DNA of 8,494 nt from Planctomycetota bacterium (GCA_002746235.1 NVWJ01000004.1:116207-124700); one strand, 5' to 3'. Positions 1-6,941 are shown, counted from the first letter of the stretch. Notes: a model not told the origin generated them from the sequence alone. Translations and numbers: made by a program.

Positions 1-80
1 AAGTCATCGTCCAGAGCTGCAAAGGTGCTTTGAGCTTGTTCCAGGCGGTGGCGCAAAAGGGCGTCGGGCGACGTCGACAT
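1..80 (-). CDS. Unidentified protein, N-terminal fragment cut by the left window edge
   Basis: An ATG at 80-78 on the minus strand opens a frame with no stop to the window edge. It gives about 26 residues, beginning MSTSPDALLRHRLEQAQ and ending in an acidic AALDDD stretch, as expected of a soluble helical N terminus. A TACAAT hexamer lies 7 bases upstream of the ATG. The frame is open further upstream (ATGs at 137 and 134), but that extension is cysteine-rich and looks like noise. The gene would diverge from the importer operon, whose start is about 60 bases away. I do not recognise the family from so short a piece. It is judged coding from residue composition and the position of the promoter-like hexamer, and chance remains possible. 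Confidence 0.5.
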   Translation of the reverse strand, partial: MSTSPDALLRHRLEQAQSTFAALDDD

Positions 81-87
81 GGGGTGG

Positions 88-93
88 ATTGTA
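88..93 (-). promoter_or_regulatory. -10-like TACAAT just upstream of the leftward start
   Basis: On the minus strand TACAAT is followed by seven bases (CCACCCC) and then the ATG at 80. A transcript from this hexamer would begin at or next to the start codon. No good -35 hexamer is seen 16-18 bases upstream. The prediction rests on the -10 match and its position alone. Confidence 0.3.
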
Positions 94-140
94 CTTCTTC
101 CGCAACGCTTCCCCGAAATGCATCGGGTGGTCATCATGGG

Positions 141-926
141 GTGGTGAGCTTATGTGCCACCTCCCTCACGGTCGCCTTTGGACCGAAACCAGTATCCGCG
201 GTGCTGCAGAGCCTCGATTTTGAACTCCAGGCCGGCCGCTTCGATGTTCTGGTTGGCGCGAATGGAGTGGGGAAAAGTACTTTGCTGCGTGCGCTGGCTG
301 GACTGCTTCCCTTGCAGGGTGGGCAAGTTTTGTTGGATGGCAAACCTTTAGCCGCCATCCCCCTTCCTGAGCGTGCGCGGGCGATTGGATTTTTACCGCA
401 AGAGATTACCCCTGCTTTTTCCTACACCGTGGAGCAAGCGGTTGCCCTTGGCGCTCGAGTTGCAGGTCATGGACACTGGTTCGATACAAAGTCGAAACCT
501 GAAACCGAGCGTGCGATCGATGCAGCCCTAGATTTGGTCGACGCCCGGTCTTTACGCGACCGTCGTTTATCAGAATTGTCTGGTGGCGAACGTCGACGCG
601 TTTTGATTGCCAGTGTGTTGGCGCAGGAGCCTAAATATTTGTTGTTGGATGAACCGGCTGCCATGTTGGATTTGCATCATCAAGCGGAGTTGTTTCGCTT
701 GCTTGCGCGTTTGGCTGAAAGTGGGCTGTCGGTTGCCTGTGTTACCCATGACTGGAACCTTGCGGTTGGTTTTGCCGATCGCTTAACCGTGTTAAAAGAT
801 GGTGGTGTATTAGCAAGTGGAGCGCCTACCGATTTAATGGTGCCGGATATTCTGCAACAGGTGTATGGCGATTCGTTTCTGTTACTACACCATGAAGATG
901 GACGCCCAGTGGTGGTTCCGCGGTGA
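141..926 (+). CDS. FecE/BtuD-type ABC importer ATP-binding protein
   Basis: This is the ATPase that would power uptake of an iron-siderophore, haem or cobalamin through the permease encoded next, on the cytoplasmic face of the inner membrane. From the GTG at 141 it has 261 residues. Walker A GANGVGKST is at 39-47, the Q-loop glutamine near 87 (FLPQE), the signature LSGGE at 146-150, Walker B LLLDEP at 167-172 and the switch histidine near 203 (THDWN). All catalytic elements are present. The segment after Walker B reads AAMLDLHHQ, close to the usual T-A-LDLHHQ of this family. Tandem GTG codons at 141 and 144 give the family's normal length and start just before the first beta strand. The frame is open to a TTG at 30, but that adds 37 unrelated residues and overlaps the divergent gene. 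No strong ribosome binding site precedes either GTG. The substrate cannot be read from the sequence. Confidence 0.9.
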   Translation: MVSLCATSLTVAFGPKPVSAVLQSLDFELQAGRFDVLVGANGVGKSTLLRALAGLLPLQGGQVLLDGKPLAAIPLPERARAIGFLPQEITPAFSYTVEQAVALGARVAGHGHWFDTKSKPETERAIDAALDLVDARSLRDRRLSELSGGERRRVLIASVLAQEPKYLLLDEPAAMLDLHHQAELFRLLARLAESGLSVACVTHDWNLAVGFADRLTVLKDGGVLASGAPTDLMVPDILQQVYGDSFLLLHHEDGRPVVVPR

Positions 927-1921
927 CCCATAGACCTAGATTTTTGTTGCTGTTGCTCGGCCTGTTTTCTTTGGCGTGTGCAAGCTTGGCTCCACTGTTT
1001 GGTGCAGAGTCAATTAACGCAACGATTGCGCTGGGCGAGTGGTTTTCACAGAACCCTGCAGACTGGTCCCTGCATGCCCGAATCTTCGATTTGCGGCTAC
1101 CCCGCGTTCTGCTTGCTTGGTTGTCGGGCGGCGCTCTCGCCGTCGCCGGCGCCACTATGCAAACTCTTTTGCGCAATGGATTAGCCACGCCCTACACCCT
1201 TGGTGTTTCTACCGCCGGAACTTTTGGCGCATTCCTCTGCTTAGCGTTTCCATCCATATCCGGTTGGCTATTCCTGCCACGCTTTGTTGCGCTCGCCTTT
1301 GCTTTATTGGCAACCGGCTTAGTCCTCCTCGTCGCCCGACGCAGCCCCCGCTCCGATGGCCTCATTCTTGCCGGTGTCACGCTTAACTTTATGTTCGGCG
1401 CCGCGCTCATGCTGATTCGCTATCTCGCAGATCCTTACCGCTTGGCCGTGCTCGACCGCTGGCTCATGGGTTCGCTCGATGTCGTCGGTTTCCAAACCTC
1501 CCTTGGCCTCATCCCGTGGTTAGCGGTCGGCATATTCATCTTGGTGCGCCTGATGCCAGCGCTCGACCAACTCGCCTTCGATACCGAGTTAGCTGCAGCA
1601 CGTGGCTTTGATCCGAAACGTGTGCAGCGCAATGGATTACTCGCAGCAAGTTTGCTCGCAGCGGCGGTGGTGGCACACACTGGACCGATTGGTTTTATTG
1701 GCTTACTGGTTCCGCACGCATTGCGACGCTTTACCGGCATGCGCCACGGCCTCATGCTTCCAGCATGTTGGCTGCTCGGTTCCGGGTTTTTGGTCCTCGC
1801 CGATCTATGCGCACGATCGCTCGAACTCTTCGGCCGACATAGTGATTTGCCGGTTGGTATTTTGACTTCGCTAATCGGTGCCCCGTTCTTCCTCTTGTTG
1901 TTAGTTAGAGAACGCCACTAA
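923..1921 (+). CDS. FecCD/BtuC-family ABC importer permease
   Basis: This 332-residue, highly hydrophobic inner-membrane protein matches the FecCD/BtuC family in length (BtuC is 326) and should form the homodimeric channel used by the preceding ATPase. Visible family motifs are RLPRVLLAWLSGGALAVAGA (58-77) with the following MQTLLRN, WLMGSL near 180-185, the ATPase-coupling region AARGFDPKRV (225-234), GPIGFIGLLVPHALR (254-268), and the C-terminal LPVGILTSLIGAPFFLLLL. An N-terminal membrane segment spans about 7-27. The GTG start at 923 overlaps the upstream TGA as GTGA, so translation is probably coupled. Gene order is ATPase then permease, and no periplasmic binding protein gene follows: the next gene is ada on the opposite strand, 8 bases away. 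The family is clear, while the substrate (siderophore, haem or vitamin B12) is undetermined. Confidence 0.93.
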   Translation: MTHRPRFLLLLLGLFSLACASLAPLFGAESINATIALGEWFSQNPADWSLHARIFDLRLPRVLLAWLSGGALAVAGATMQTLLRNGLATPYTLGVSTAGTFGAFLCLAFPSISGWLFLPRFVALAFALLATGLVLLVARRSPRSDGLILAGVTLNFMFGAALMLIRYLADPYRLAVLDRWLMGSLDVVGFQTSLGLIPWLAVGIFILVRLMPALDQLAFDTELAAARGFDPKRVQRNGLLAASLLAAAVVAHTGPIGFIGLLVPHALRRFTGMRHGLMLPACWLLGSGFLVLADLCARSLELFGRHSDLPVGILTSLIGAPFFLLLLVRERH

Positions 1922-1929
1922 ACAAAGCT

Positions 1930-2991
1930 CTACGATGCGCCGCGTACTTCTCGTTCGTGATCGAGAAGCTTTTGTTTACGCCACAAGCCACCTCCGTAAC
2001 CGGACAAGCTCCCATCGGCGCGAATCACCCGATGACATGGAACCAAAATTGTTAACCGGTTGCGTCCATTCGCTGTCCCCACTGCGCGGCTTGCTTTCGG
2101 ACGCTTTAAAGTTTTGGCGATGTCGGAGTATGCGCAGGTTTCCCCATAGGGAATGGCGAGCAATTGCTCCCACACCGAACGTTCCCAATCACTTCCCGGC
2201 ATAGCCATCGGAACATCGAAGTCTAAGCGGGTGCCGGCAAAGTACTCCTCCAACTCCAGCTCGGTTTGTTGCAAGATGGCATTGTCCCCAGGGGAATAGG
2301 TGGCTCCAGCACGGCGGGCTAAGGTTTTGACTTGAGCTTCGAAGGCGCGGCGGTCATGGAATTCTAAAAAACACAGTTCGGTATCGGTCGCAGCGGCCAC
2401 CATCATGCCCAGTGGAGTGGTGAGCGGGCGCACCACTAAAGCGGTTTGATTGCGTGCACGACCTGGCGAAAGGCGAAACATTTTTTCGAAAGCCTCACGG
2501 AATCCGCTGACCGATTCATAGCCGGCATCGAATCCAGCGTTTAGAAGAGGTTCGCCCTCACCGATTTTGCCTAGGGCGGCGCCAAGGCGTCGGGCGCGAA
2601 GGTAGCCGTGAAAGGTCATGCCATGTTGGGATTGGAACCAGCGTCGGACGCGCACTGGATGGAAGCCGGCGGCTTGGAGCTCGGCGTCGCGCCAACGCCG
2701 GGCGGGATCTTTCTCAACCTCGGCGAGGAGTGGGCGCAGCCAATCTGGAGTTTCCCCGCATCGCTCGAGGGGACGACAGCGTCGGCAGGGTCGGAACCCA
2801 TGAGCCAGACTCTCCGCTACGCTAGGAAAGAAGCGCAGGTTTTCGGGCTTAGGGGTGCGTGCTGGACATCCGGGGCGGCAAAAAATACGCGTGCTGGTCA
2901 CGCCAAGCCAAAACACGCCCTCAAAGGATTTGTCGCGCTCGCACACCGCCTGGTGCATGACGCGCGGCGAAGGCATCGTGCTGCTAATCAT
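1930..2991 (-). CDS. ada: Bifunctional Ada: methylphosphotriester / O6-methylguanine-DNA methyltransferase and AraC-type regulator
   Basis: Ada removes methyl groups from alkylated DNA by irreversible self-methylation, and in E. coli the N-terminally methylated form activates the adaptive response. This 353-residue protein has all three parts. The N-terminal zinc domain has FCRPGCPAR with C38 and C42, then GFRPCRRC with C69 and C72. These are the positions of the E. coli Ada zinc ligands, which supports the ATG at 2991 as start. An AraC-type two-helix-turn-helix region covers about 85-178 (second helix motif around GYESVSGFREAF). The C-terminal methyltransferase domain carries the acceptor motif VPCHRVI with C319, preceded by GTANGRN and followed by GSLSGYGGGLWRKQ. 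Nothing catalytic is missing. The gene converges with the permease and diverges from the isomerase gene 76 bases away. No alkB or alkA homologue is in the window. E. coli Ada activates its own promoter, but I could not identify an Ada box here. Confidence 0.96.
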   Translation of the reverse strand: MISSTMPSPRVMHQAVCERDKSFEGVFWLGVTSTRIFCRPGCPARTPKPENLRFFPSVAESLAHGFRPCRRCRPLERCGETPDWLRPLLAEVEKDPARRWRDAELQAAGFHPVRVRRWFQSQHGMTFHGYLRARRLGAALGKIGEGEPLLNAGFDAGYESVSGFREAFEKMFRLSPGRARNQTALVVRPLTTPLGMMVAAATDTELCFLEFHDRRAFEAQVKTLARRAGATYSPGDNAILQQTELELEEYFAGTRLDFDVPMAMPGSDWERSVWEQLLAIPYGETCAYSDIAKTLKRPKASRAVGTANGRNRLTILVPCHRVIRADGSLSGYGGGLWRKQKLLDHEREVRGAS

Positions 2992-3052
2992 GAAACCAGC
3001 CTAAACCAGCCGAGAATCCTCGCTACCGCTGTTTGGACTTCAATGTGACGGC

Positions 3053-3058
3053 TACAAT
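3053..3058 (+). promoter_or_regulatory. -10-like TACAAT directly upstream of the isomerase start
   Basis: TACAAT is followed by nine bases and the ATG at 3068. A start site 6-8 bases downstream would leave a leader of about one to three bases. No ribosome binding site is visible before 3068, which fits leaderless initiation. The -35 is poor: the best match, TTGGAC at 3033-3038, has a 14-base spacer, which is short. Confidence 0.4.
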
Positions 3059-3067
3059 ATGCGGCTC

Positions 3068-3607
3068 ATGTCCGAGCCCGAACGCATTGAAATCCAACAC
3101 GTCCTGGTTTCCTTTAAGGAGACTCAGGTTGCCGCCGACCGCACCAAGGAAGAGGCTGAAACTCTCGCCGCTCAAGTTTTGGAGCGCGCTAAAGGCGGCG
3201 ATGACTTCACCGCTCTAGTGCGCGAATTTTCCGATGACCCGGTGCACGAGGAAGATCCGTCTCCTGGTGTTTACAAGATGATCAACGCTGGCGTCGATGG
3301 CATGGACTTTGGTCAGGTCATCTCTGAACTGAACGGCCGTGCAGCAGAAAAGGAAGCTGAGCTCACCAAAAAAATTGAGGAAGGCGATCTTTCGGTCGAT
3401 GACGCACAGGTCGTCATGCAAGACTTTGTCGAGGAGTTACAAGCCGACGCCGCCAAGCGTCAAGCCGACACTCCACACCCGCGCAAAGCCATGGTTGCGG
3501 CCTTCGGCGATGTAGGATTCTCACTCGAAGCAGGCGAAGTTGGGCTTGCTGTTTTTGACGATGAGAAGTCGCCCTTCGGCTGGCACATCATCAAGCGTCT
3601 TTCTTAA
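3068..3607 (+). CDS. Parvulin-type (PpiC) peptidyl-prolyl cis-trans isomerase with internal insertion
   Basis: A small 179-residue protein with no signal peptide or membrane segment, so probably cytoplasmic. Parvulins isomerise peptide bonds before proline. The first half of the fold is seen in IEIQHVLVSF (active-site-type histidine at 11), a helix ending AKGGDDFTALVREFSDDP, and GVYKMINAG (67-75). The second half, MVAAFGDVGFSLEAGEVGLA, and the terminal SPFGWHIIKRL with H173 also match. Between the halves, about residues 76-141 form a charged, helix-prone stretch rich in Glu, Lys, Ala, Asp and Gln. Canonical parvulins have only a short loop there. I prefer the ATG at 3068 over 3059 because the latter directly abuts a TACAAT hexamer and adds only MRL. 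The gene stands alone, diverging from ada and converging with the dehydratase. Family assignment is firm; client proteins and the role of the insertion are unknown. Confidence 0.88.
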   Translation: MSEPERIEIQHVLVSFKETQVAADRTKEEAETLAAQVLERAKGGDDFTALVREFSDDPVHEEDPSPGVYKMINAGVDGMDFGQVISELNGRAAEKEAELTKKIEEGDLSVDDAQVVMQDFVEELQADAAKRQADTPHPRKAMVAAFGDVGFSLEAGEVGLAVFDDEKSPFGWHIIKRLS

Positions 3608-3624
3608 GCAACGCTAATTTTTGA

Positions 3625-3641
3625 GCCCGGCGCATCCGGGC
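3625..3641. repeat. GC-rich inverted repeat between convergent genes
   Basis: GCCCGG, a five-base loop CGCAT, then CCGGGC. It lies in the 54-base gap where the isomerase (rightward) and the dehydratase (leftward) converge, so it could help end transcription from either side. Neither strand has a T run after the stem: the five T bases at 3618-3622 precede it on the plus strand. It is therefore not a canonical intrinsic terminator. Confidence 0.45.
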
Positions 3642-3661
3642 ACGTTGACGAACGACTGAAG

Positions 3662-5614
3662 TTATTCTGCAACTGCGGACTTCACTGGCGGAGTATCCTC
3701 TTCGCCGGTGAAGGAGTAACTAGAGCTCTCTCGGTTGAGAACATCCTTTGCGCAATCGGGACGTTGATAGCCCTCAACCAAGTTTTCCAAGATTCCATAC
3801 ACCGCCGGCAGCGCACCTTTATCCAGCGCTGCCTCTAGTTGAGCAAGCAAGCGCGTCATGGTGCTTGAGTCAGAGCCACTCTCCAATGCCTTGAAAATTT
3901 TGGGATGCGATGTGGATTCGGTTCGGCGTGGATCCACGAGTAATTCTTCAACCAACTTTTCACCTTGACGAAGGCCGGTAAATTTAATCGGTATTTCGCG
4001 TCCGGTGCCGCGGGTGGCAAGTTCAACCATGCGATTGGCCAAGTCTAAAACACGAACTGGCTCACCCATGTCGAGTAGGTAGACCTCGCCAGAACATCCC
4101 ATGGCGGAAGCCTGCACCACCAATTGCGCAGCTTCTGGAATGGTCATGAAATAACGCATGACATTGGGGTCGGTCACAGTCACCGGCCCGCCCGATGCAA
4201 TCTGTCGGCGGAATAGAGGAACAACGGAGCCTGCGCTATCTAAAACATTGCCAAAGCGCACCACGGTAAAGCGTGTGCTGATTTGCGGGGACGCCAATTT
4301 TGCTTGCGCCTTTTTTGCTTCTTCGTCCACCAACAACACGGCAAGTTCAGCAAGGCGTTTACTCGCACCCATCACGTTGCACGGCCGCACCGCTTTGTCA
4401 GTAGAAACAAAGAGAAAGGAGCTGACCCCAGCACGCACCGCCGCACGTGCAGCTGTGAAGGTACCAATCGCATTATTGCGAACACCCTCGATCGGGTTTT
4501 GTTCGACCAATGGCACATGTTTGTAGGCCGCTGCGTGATAAACCGATTCCACCCTAAAACGCTTGAAGGTATTTTCCAGTCGCCCCTCATCTAAAACCGA
4601 ACCGAGTACGGCCGCCACTTTTAAGTCGGGATAAAGTTCATGCAGCTGCATTTCAATGCGGTAAAGCGCATACTCATTAATCTCAAACAGCACCAGCTGC
4701 GAAGGCCCCAATGCCGCGACTTGACGACAAAGTTCACTACCAATCGATCCGCCGGCGCCGGTCACCATAACGGAGTGGCCAGGGATGACTTTGCGTAGAA
4801 GATTGTCATCGGGAAGGACCGCGCTACGCCCGAGTAAGTCTTCTACTGGTACTTCTGCCAGGTCCGCTACGCTTTGCTCGCCGCGGACTAGGTCGAGGAA
4901 GTTGGGGACTTCCAAAATACTCAGGCCTGCGCCCTTCAACATCTCAATCATCTGACGTCGATGGGAGGCATCGGAGGCGGGGGCTGCAAGCAAAGCTTTC
5001 TTAATGCCATGCTTCTCCACCAATTTTGTGATCCGTGCCGGCGGATAAACATCGAGCTCGGCCATGCGAATGCCCCACTTCGAGGGCTCATCGTCCAGGA
5101 ATGCAACTGGACGCATTTCGGTGCTGTAAGCCAACGCTTGGGCCAACTGCAAGCCGGCAGAACCGGCGCCATAAATCAAAACGGGCTCTACTTTCTTGCC
5201 ATCGCGAGTCAGGTGCCTAGCAACGCGTTGCAGAATCTCGCGACTTGCAATGATGAGGGTGGTTGCAATAAATGGTTCCAGCAGCAGAACGGAGCGCGGA
5301 ACCCCTTGCAGGCGCATCATGAATACCGCAGCTCCAAATGCCAAGGTAGAGATTGCTACGCCTTGCAAGGTCTGCACCACCAACTGCTGGTTCGGAAGAC
5401 GCAGCATGGATTTATACAACCCAACCAGAGTAAAGGCCGGAATCCGCACCGCGGTCATGGCCAAAACCATCCACGGGTAGTTGCCCCAATAATCGGGAGC
5501 AAAGGTGGTCCGGCGCAACGCCAACGCAATCCACAAAGCCAATGCCGAAATGCCAACATCCATCAGGACGAGTAACAGGCGCTTTTGGCGTCGAGAAATG
5601 GTGTTGATGAACAT
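3662..5614 (-). CDS. WbpM/FlaA1/CapD-type membrane UDP-HexNAc 4,6-dehydratase
   Basis: A 650-residue inner-membrane nucleotide-sugar enzyme. Long members such as WbpM convert UDP-GlcNAc to UDP-4-keto-6-deoxy-GlcNAc, the precursor of QuiNAc and FucNAc in O-antigens. About four membrane segments occupy residues 10-125. A first Rossmann motif GAGSAG is at 149-154 and a second, TGAGGSIGSE, at 285-294. Then come AAAYKHVPLVEQNP (361-374), STDKAVRP (404-411) and NVMGASKR, where M415-x3-K419 replaces the usual Tyr-x3-Lys, as is typical of the long WbpM subgroup. FGNVLDSAGSVVPLF and LRQGEKLVEELL complete the signature. The extra charged stretch near 430-445 may be a small insertion. The gene is separated by 202 bases from the upstream sugar-phosphate transferase and has its own candidate promoter. 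No ribosome binding site is seen before the ATG, and a small hairpin covers that position. Exact substrate and product are inferred from the family. Confidence 0.93.
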   Translation of the reverse strand: MFINTISRRQKRLLLVLMDVGISALALWIALALRRTTFAPDYWGNYPWMVLAMTAVRIPAFTLVGLYKSMLRLPNQQLVVQTLQGVAISTLAFGAAVFMMRLQGVPRSVLLLEPFIATTLIIASREILQRVARHLTRDGKKVEPVLIYGAGSAGLQLAQALAYSTEMRPVAFLDDEPSKWGIRMAELDVYPPARITKLVEKHGIKKALLAAPASDASHRRQMIEMLKGAGLSILEVPNFLDLVRGEQSVADLAEVPVEDLLGRSAVLPDDNLLRKVIPGHSVMVTGAGGSIGSELCRQVAALGPSQLVLFEINEYALYRIEMQLHELYPDLKVAAVLGSVLDEGRLENTFKRFRVESVYHAAAYKHVPLVEQNPIEGVRNNAIGTFTAARAAVRAGVSSFLFVSTDKAVRPCNVMGASKRLAELAVLLVDEEAKKAQAKLASPQISTRFTVVRFGNVLDSAGSVVPLFRRQIASGGPVTVTDPNVMRYFMTIPEAAQLVVQASAMGCSGEVYLLDMGEPVRVLDLANRMVELATRGTGREIPIKFTGLRQGEKLVEELLVDPRRTESTSHPKIFKALESGSDSSTMTRLLAQLEAALDKGALPAVYGILENLVEGYQRPDCAKDVLNRESSSYSFTGEEDTPPVKSAVAE

Positions 5615-5628
5615 TTGGGGGGACCAAA
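5614..5628 (-). other. Small hairpin overlapping the dehydratase start codon
   Basis: On the minus strand TTTGG, loop TCCCC, CCAAA, where the last A is the A of the ATG. The stem is only five pairs. It occupies the place where a ribosome binding site would be, and no purine-rich site is present there. Confidence 0.3.
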
Positions 5629-5670
5629 AGTGAACTCAAAAGATGAATCTTGAGCACCTACAGGGCGCAC

Positions 5671-5676
5671 ATTGTA
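5671..5676 (-). promoter_or_regulatory. Extended -10 promoter candidate for the dehydratase gene
   Basis: TGGTACAAT on the minus strand fits an extended -10 (TG, one base, TACAAT), and would give a leader of about 50 bases before the ATG at 5614. The proper -35 position (5699-5694) reads CAGGGT, which is a poor match, but extended -10 promoters can do without it. A perfect TTGACA lies further upstream at 5728-5723, although with a 16-base spacer its -10 would be the weak TATCGG. The 5615-5816 gap contains no gene I can support. It also holds a 12-base palindrome, CGGCAAGTGCCG, at 5763-5774 without a T run. Confidence 0.4.
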
Positions 5677-5816
5677 CCAGAGGCTAAAAATTCACCCTGC
5701 CCGATATTGGTGCGGAAGGCGTTGTCAACCAAGGGGTTTTTAGGAACGTGCTTATATTCAGACGGCAAGTGCCGAGTATTCTTTCACCCTTCTTTCCCCT
5801 CCTTGGGGCCTACCTC

Positions 5817-6920
5817 TTATTCCTTAACTGCCCGATAGGACCTCTCAACGGCCCGAACCCCAAGCCACAACAGCAGGAAAAGCAAAAGGATCGCAAACAG
5901 CAAAGTAAGCTGCCCCTGCTCCTCGAGCTCCCCGAACCACCACGCAGCTGCCAGCATCAGAAGCATTAAGCCATATTCGGCAAGAGCGGTTTTGCGGTGC
6001 CCCCAACCGGCATTGGCCAAGCGTTGGTAGCCGTGAGTCCGGTGCGCTTCCCAGATTCGATCCCTCTTGGCCAAACGTCGCAGCAAGGTGGCGGTGGCAT
6101 CTACCCAGAAGGGGGAAAATATGATTAGGGTCTGCCACAAGTCCAGAGACTGGTGCTTGTGGCCAAGAAAAGCAACCATAGCCACCAAATACCCAAGTGG
6201 TGCTGCGGCGACATCGCCCATAAAAATCTTGGCGGGCGGAAAGTTCCAGCACAAGAAGCCGCCGCCCGATGCCGCAATCACGGCGCAAAACAAGGCGAGG
6301 CTGGCATCGTCCTGGGCCCACGCCAACATGGCGCAACCGGCAAAACCCAACACCGTCATACCGCCGGCGAACCCATCCATGCCATCCATGAAGTTGTAAA
6401 GGTTGGTAAACCACACGGTGAAAACAACCGCAAGTGGAATCGCGAGCCAACCCAGAGCGGCCGGCTGATCGAGCAATCCGGGCAGCGGAATCTCAAAAAC
6501 ATAAAGGCCGCTGAGCACCAGGCAAAGCGCTCCGCCCAAGTGCACCGCAAGCCGAATGCTGGAACGAATCGGCCGGCGATCGTCAAGAAACGAAATCCCA
6601 GCAATGCCAATAAACCCCATCAGGGCGAGTGCATTGGGGAAAAAGGAGCCGCCAAGCAACTGCTGACAAACCTCCACCAGCAAAATGCCGATTACGATGG
6701 CAAGCCCCCCGCCATTAGGAGTGCTCTTTTTATGCAGCGACCGATGATTGGGCTCGGCCACGGTGCTCAGTGAATTCCCCGACCCCATCAGCCAACGCGT
6801 ACCAGCGAAGGCGAAAAGAAAAGTCCCAAGGGTTAGGGGAATCATCGGTTGTGGAAAAACCGTAAGGGGGAGTCGACGGAGTGTCTCTCTAGCGGAGGAT
6901 AGCAAGGTGGGCGATGCCAT
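5817..6920 (-). CDS. WecA/WbpL-type undecaprenyl-phosphate HexNAc-1-phosphate transferase
   Basis: A 367-residue polytopic membrane enzyme of the MraY/WecA superfamily. These move a sugar-1-phosphate from a UDP-sugar to undecaprenyl phosphate and so begin O-antigen or other glycan assembly on the cytoplasmic face. Visible landmarks are the substrate loop with PNHRSLHKKSTPNGGG (57-72), the Asp pair in FLDDRRP (D113, D114), NLYNFMDGMDGFAGG (173-187), FPPAKIFMGD (227-236) and the last-loop motif HRTHGYQRL (293-301). About ten membrane segments are spread over the length. After MGDV the usual Gly-Ser is Ala-Ala (238-239), an odd change next to a catalytic Asp. The ATG at 6920 lies 21 bases after the previous stop with a weak AGGA about 12 bases ahead; M26 is an alternative start without a better site. 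Pairing with the WbpM-like gene suggests a HexNAc or 6-deoxy-HexNAc first sugar. Confidence 0.92.
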   Translation of the reverse strand: MASPTLLSSARETLRRLPLTVFPQPMIPLTLGTFLFAFAGTRWLMGSGNSLSTVAEPNHRSLHKKSTPNGGGLAIVIGILLVEVCQQLLGGSFFPNALALMGFIGIAGISFLDDRRPIRSSIRLAVHLGGALCLVLSGLYVFEIPLPGLLDQPAALGWLAIPLAVVFTVWFTNLYNFMDGMDGFAGGMTVLGFAGCAMLAWAQDDASLALFCAVIAASGGGFLCWNFPPAKIFMGDVAAAPLGYLVAMVAFLGHKHQSLDLWQTLIIFSPFWVDATATLLRRLAKRDRIWEAHRTHGYQRLANAGWGHRKTALAEYGLMLLMLAAAWWFGELEEQGQLTLLFAILLLFLLLWLGVRAVERSYRAVKE

Positions 6921-6941
6921 CCAGCGCCAGGTTCCTACCGC

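Noticed and set aside
30..140. N-terminal extension of the importer ATPase back to the TTG at 30
   Set aside because: It adds 37 residues with no place in the family, overlaps the divergent gene start at 80, and leaves the tandem GTG at 141/144 giving normal length.
2..223. Open plus-strand frame running from the left edge to a TGA near 222
   Set aside because: The residues (many Trp, Gly and Cys) resemble no protein family, and it overlaps the well-supported ATPase in another frame.
1922..1929. Terminator between the permease and ada
   Set aside because: Only eight bases separate the convergent stops, and no hairpin with a T run is visible there.
2608..3048. 146-codon plus-strand frame opposite ada
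   Set aside because: It is antisense to the conserved zinc and AraC domains of Ada, shows no recognisable motif, and is explained by codon bias on the other strand.
4961..5575. 204-codon plus-strand frame opposite the dehydratase
   Set aside because: It is antisense to the membrane region and first Rossmann motif of the WbpM-like protein, with a composition rich in Gln, Arg and Asn typical of a shadow frame.
5701..5728. TTGACA at 5728-5723 (minus) as the main dehydratase promoter
   Set aside because: Its -10 at 16 bases is TATCGG, a weak match. The extended -10 TGGTACAAT further downstream is the better candidate.
5763..5774. Palindrome CGGCAAGTGCCG after the WecA-like gene as an intrinsic terminator
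   Set aside because: The stem has five pairs with a two-base loop and no following T run in the direction of transcription.
6153..6773. 206-codon plus-strand frame opposite the WecA-like gene
   Set aside because: It is a shadow of a gene with all family motifs intact on the minus strand.
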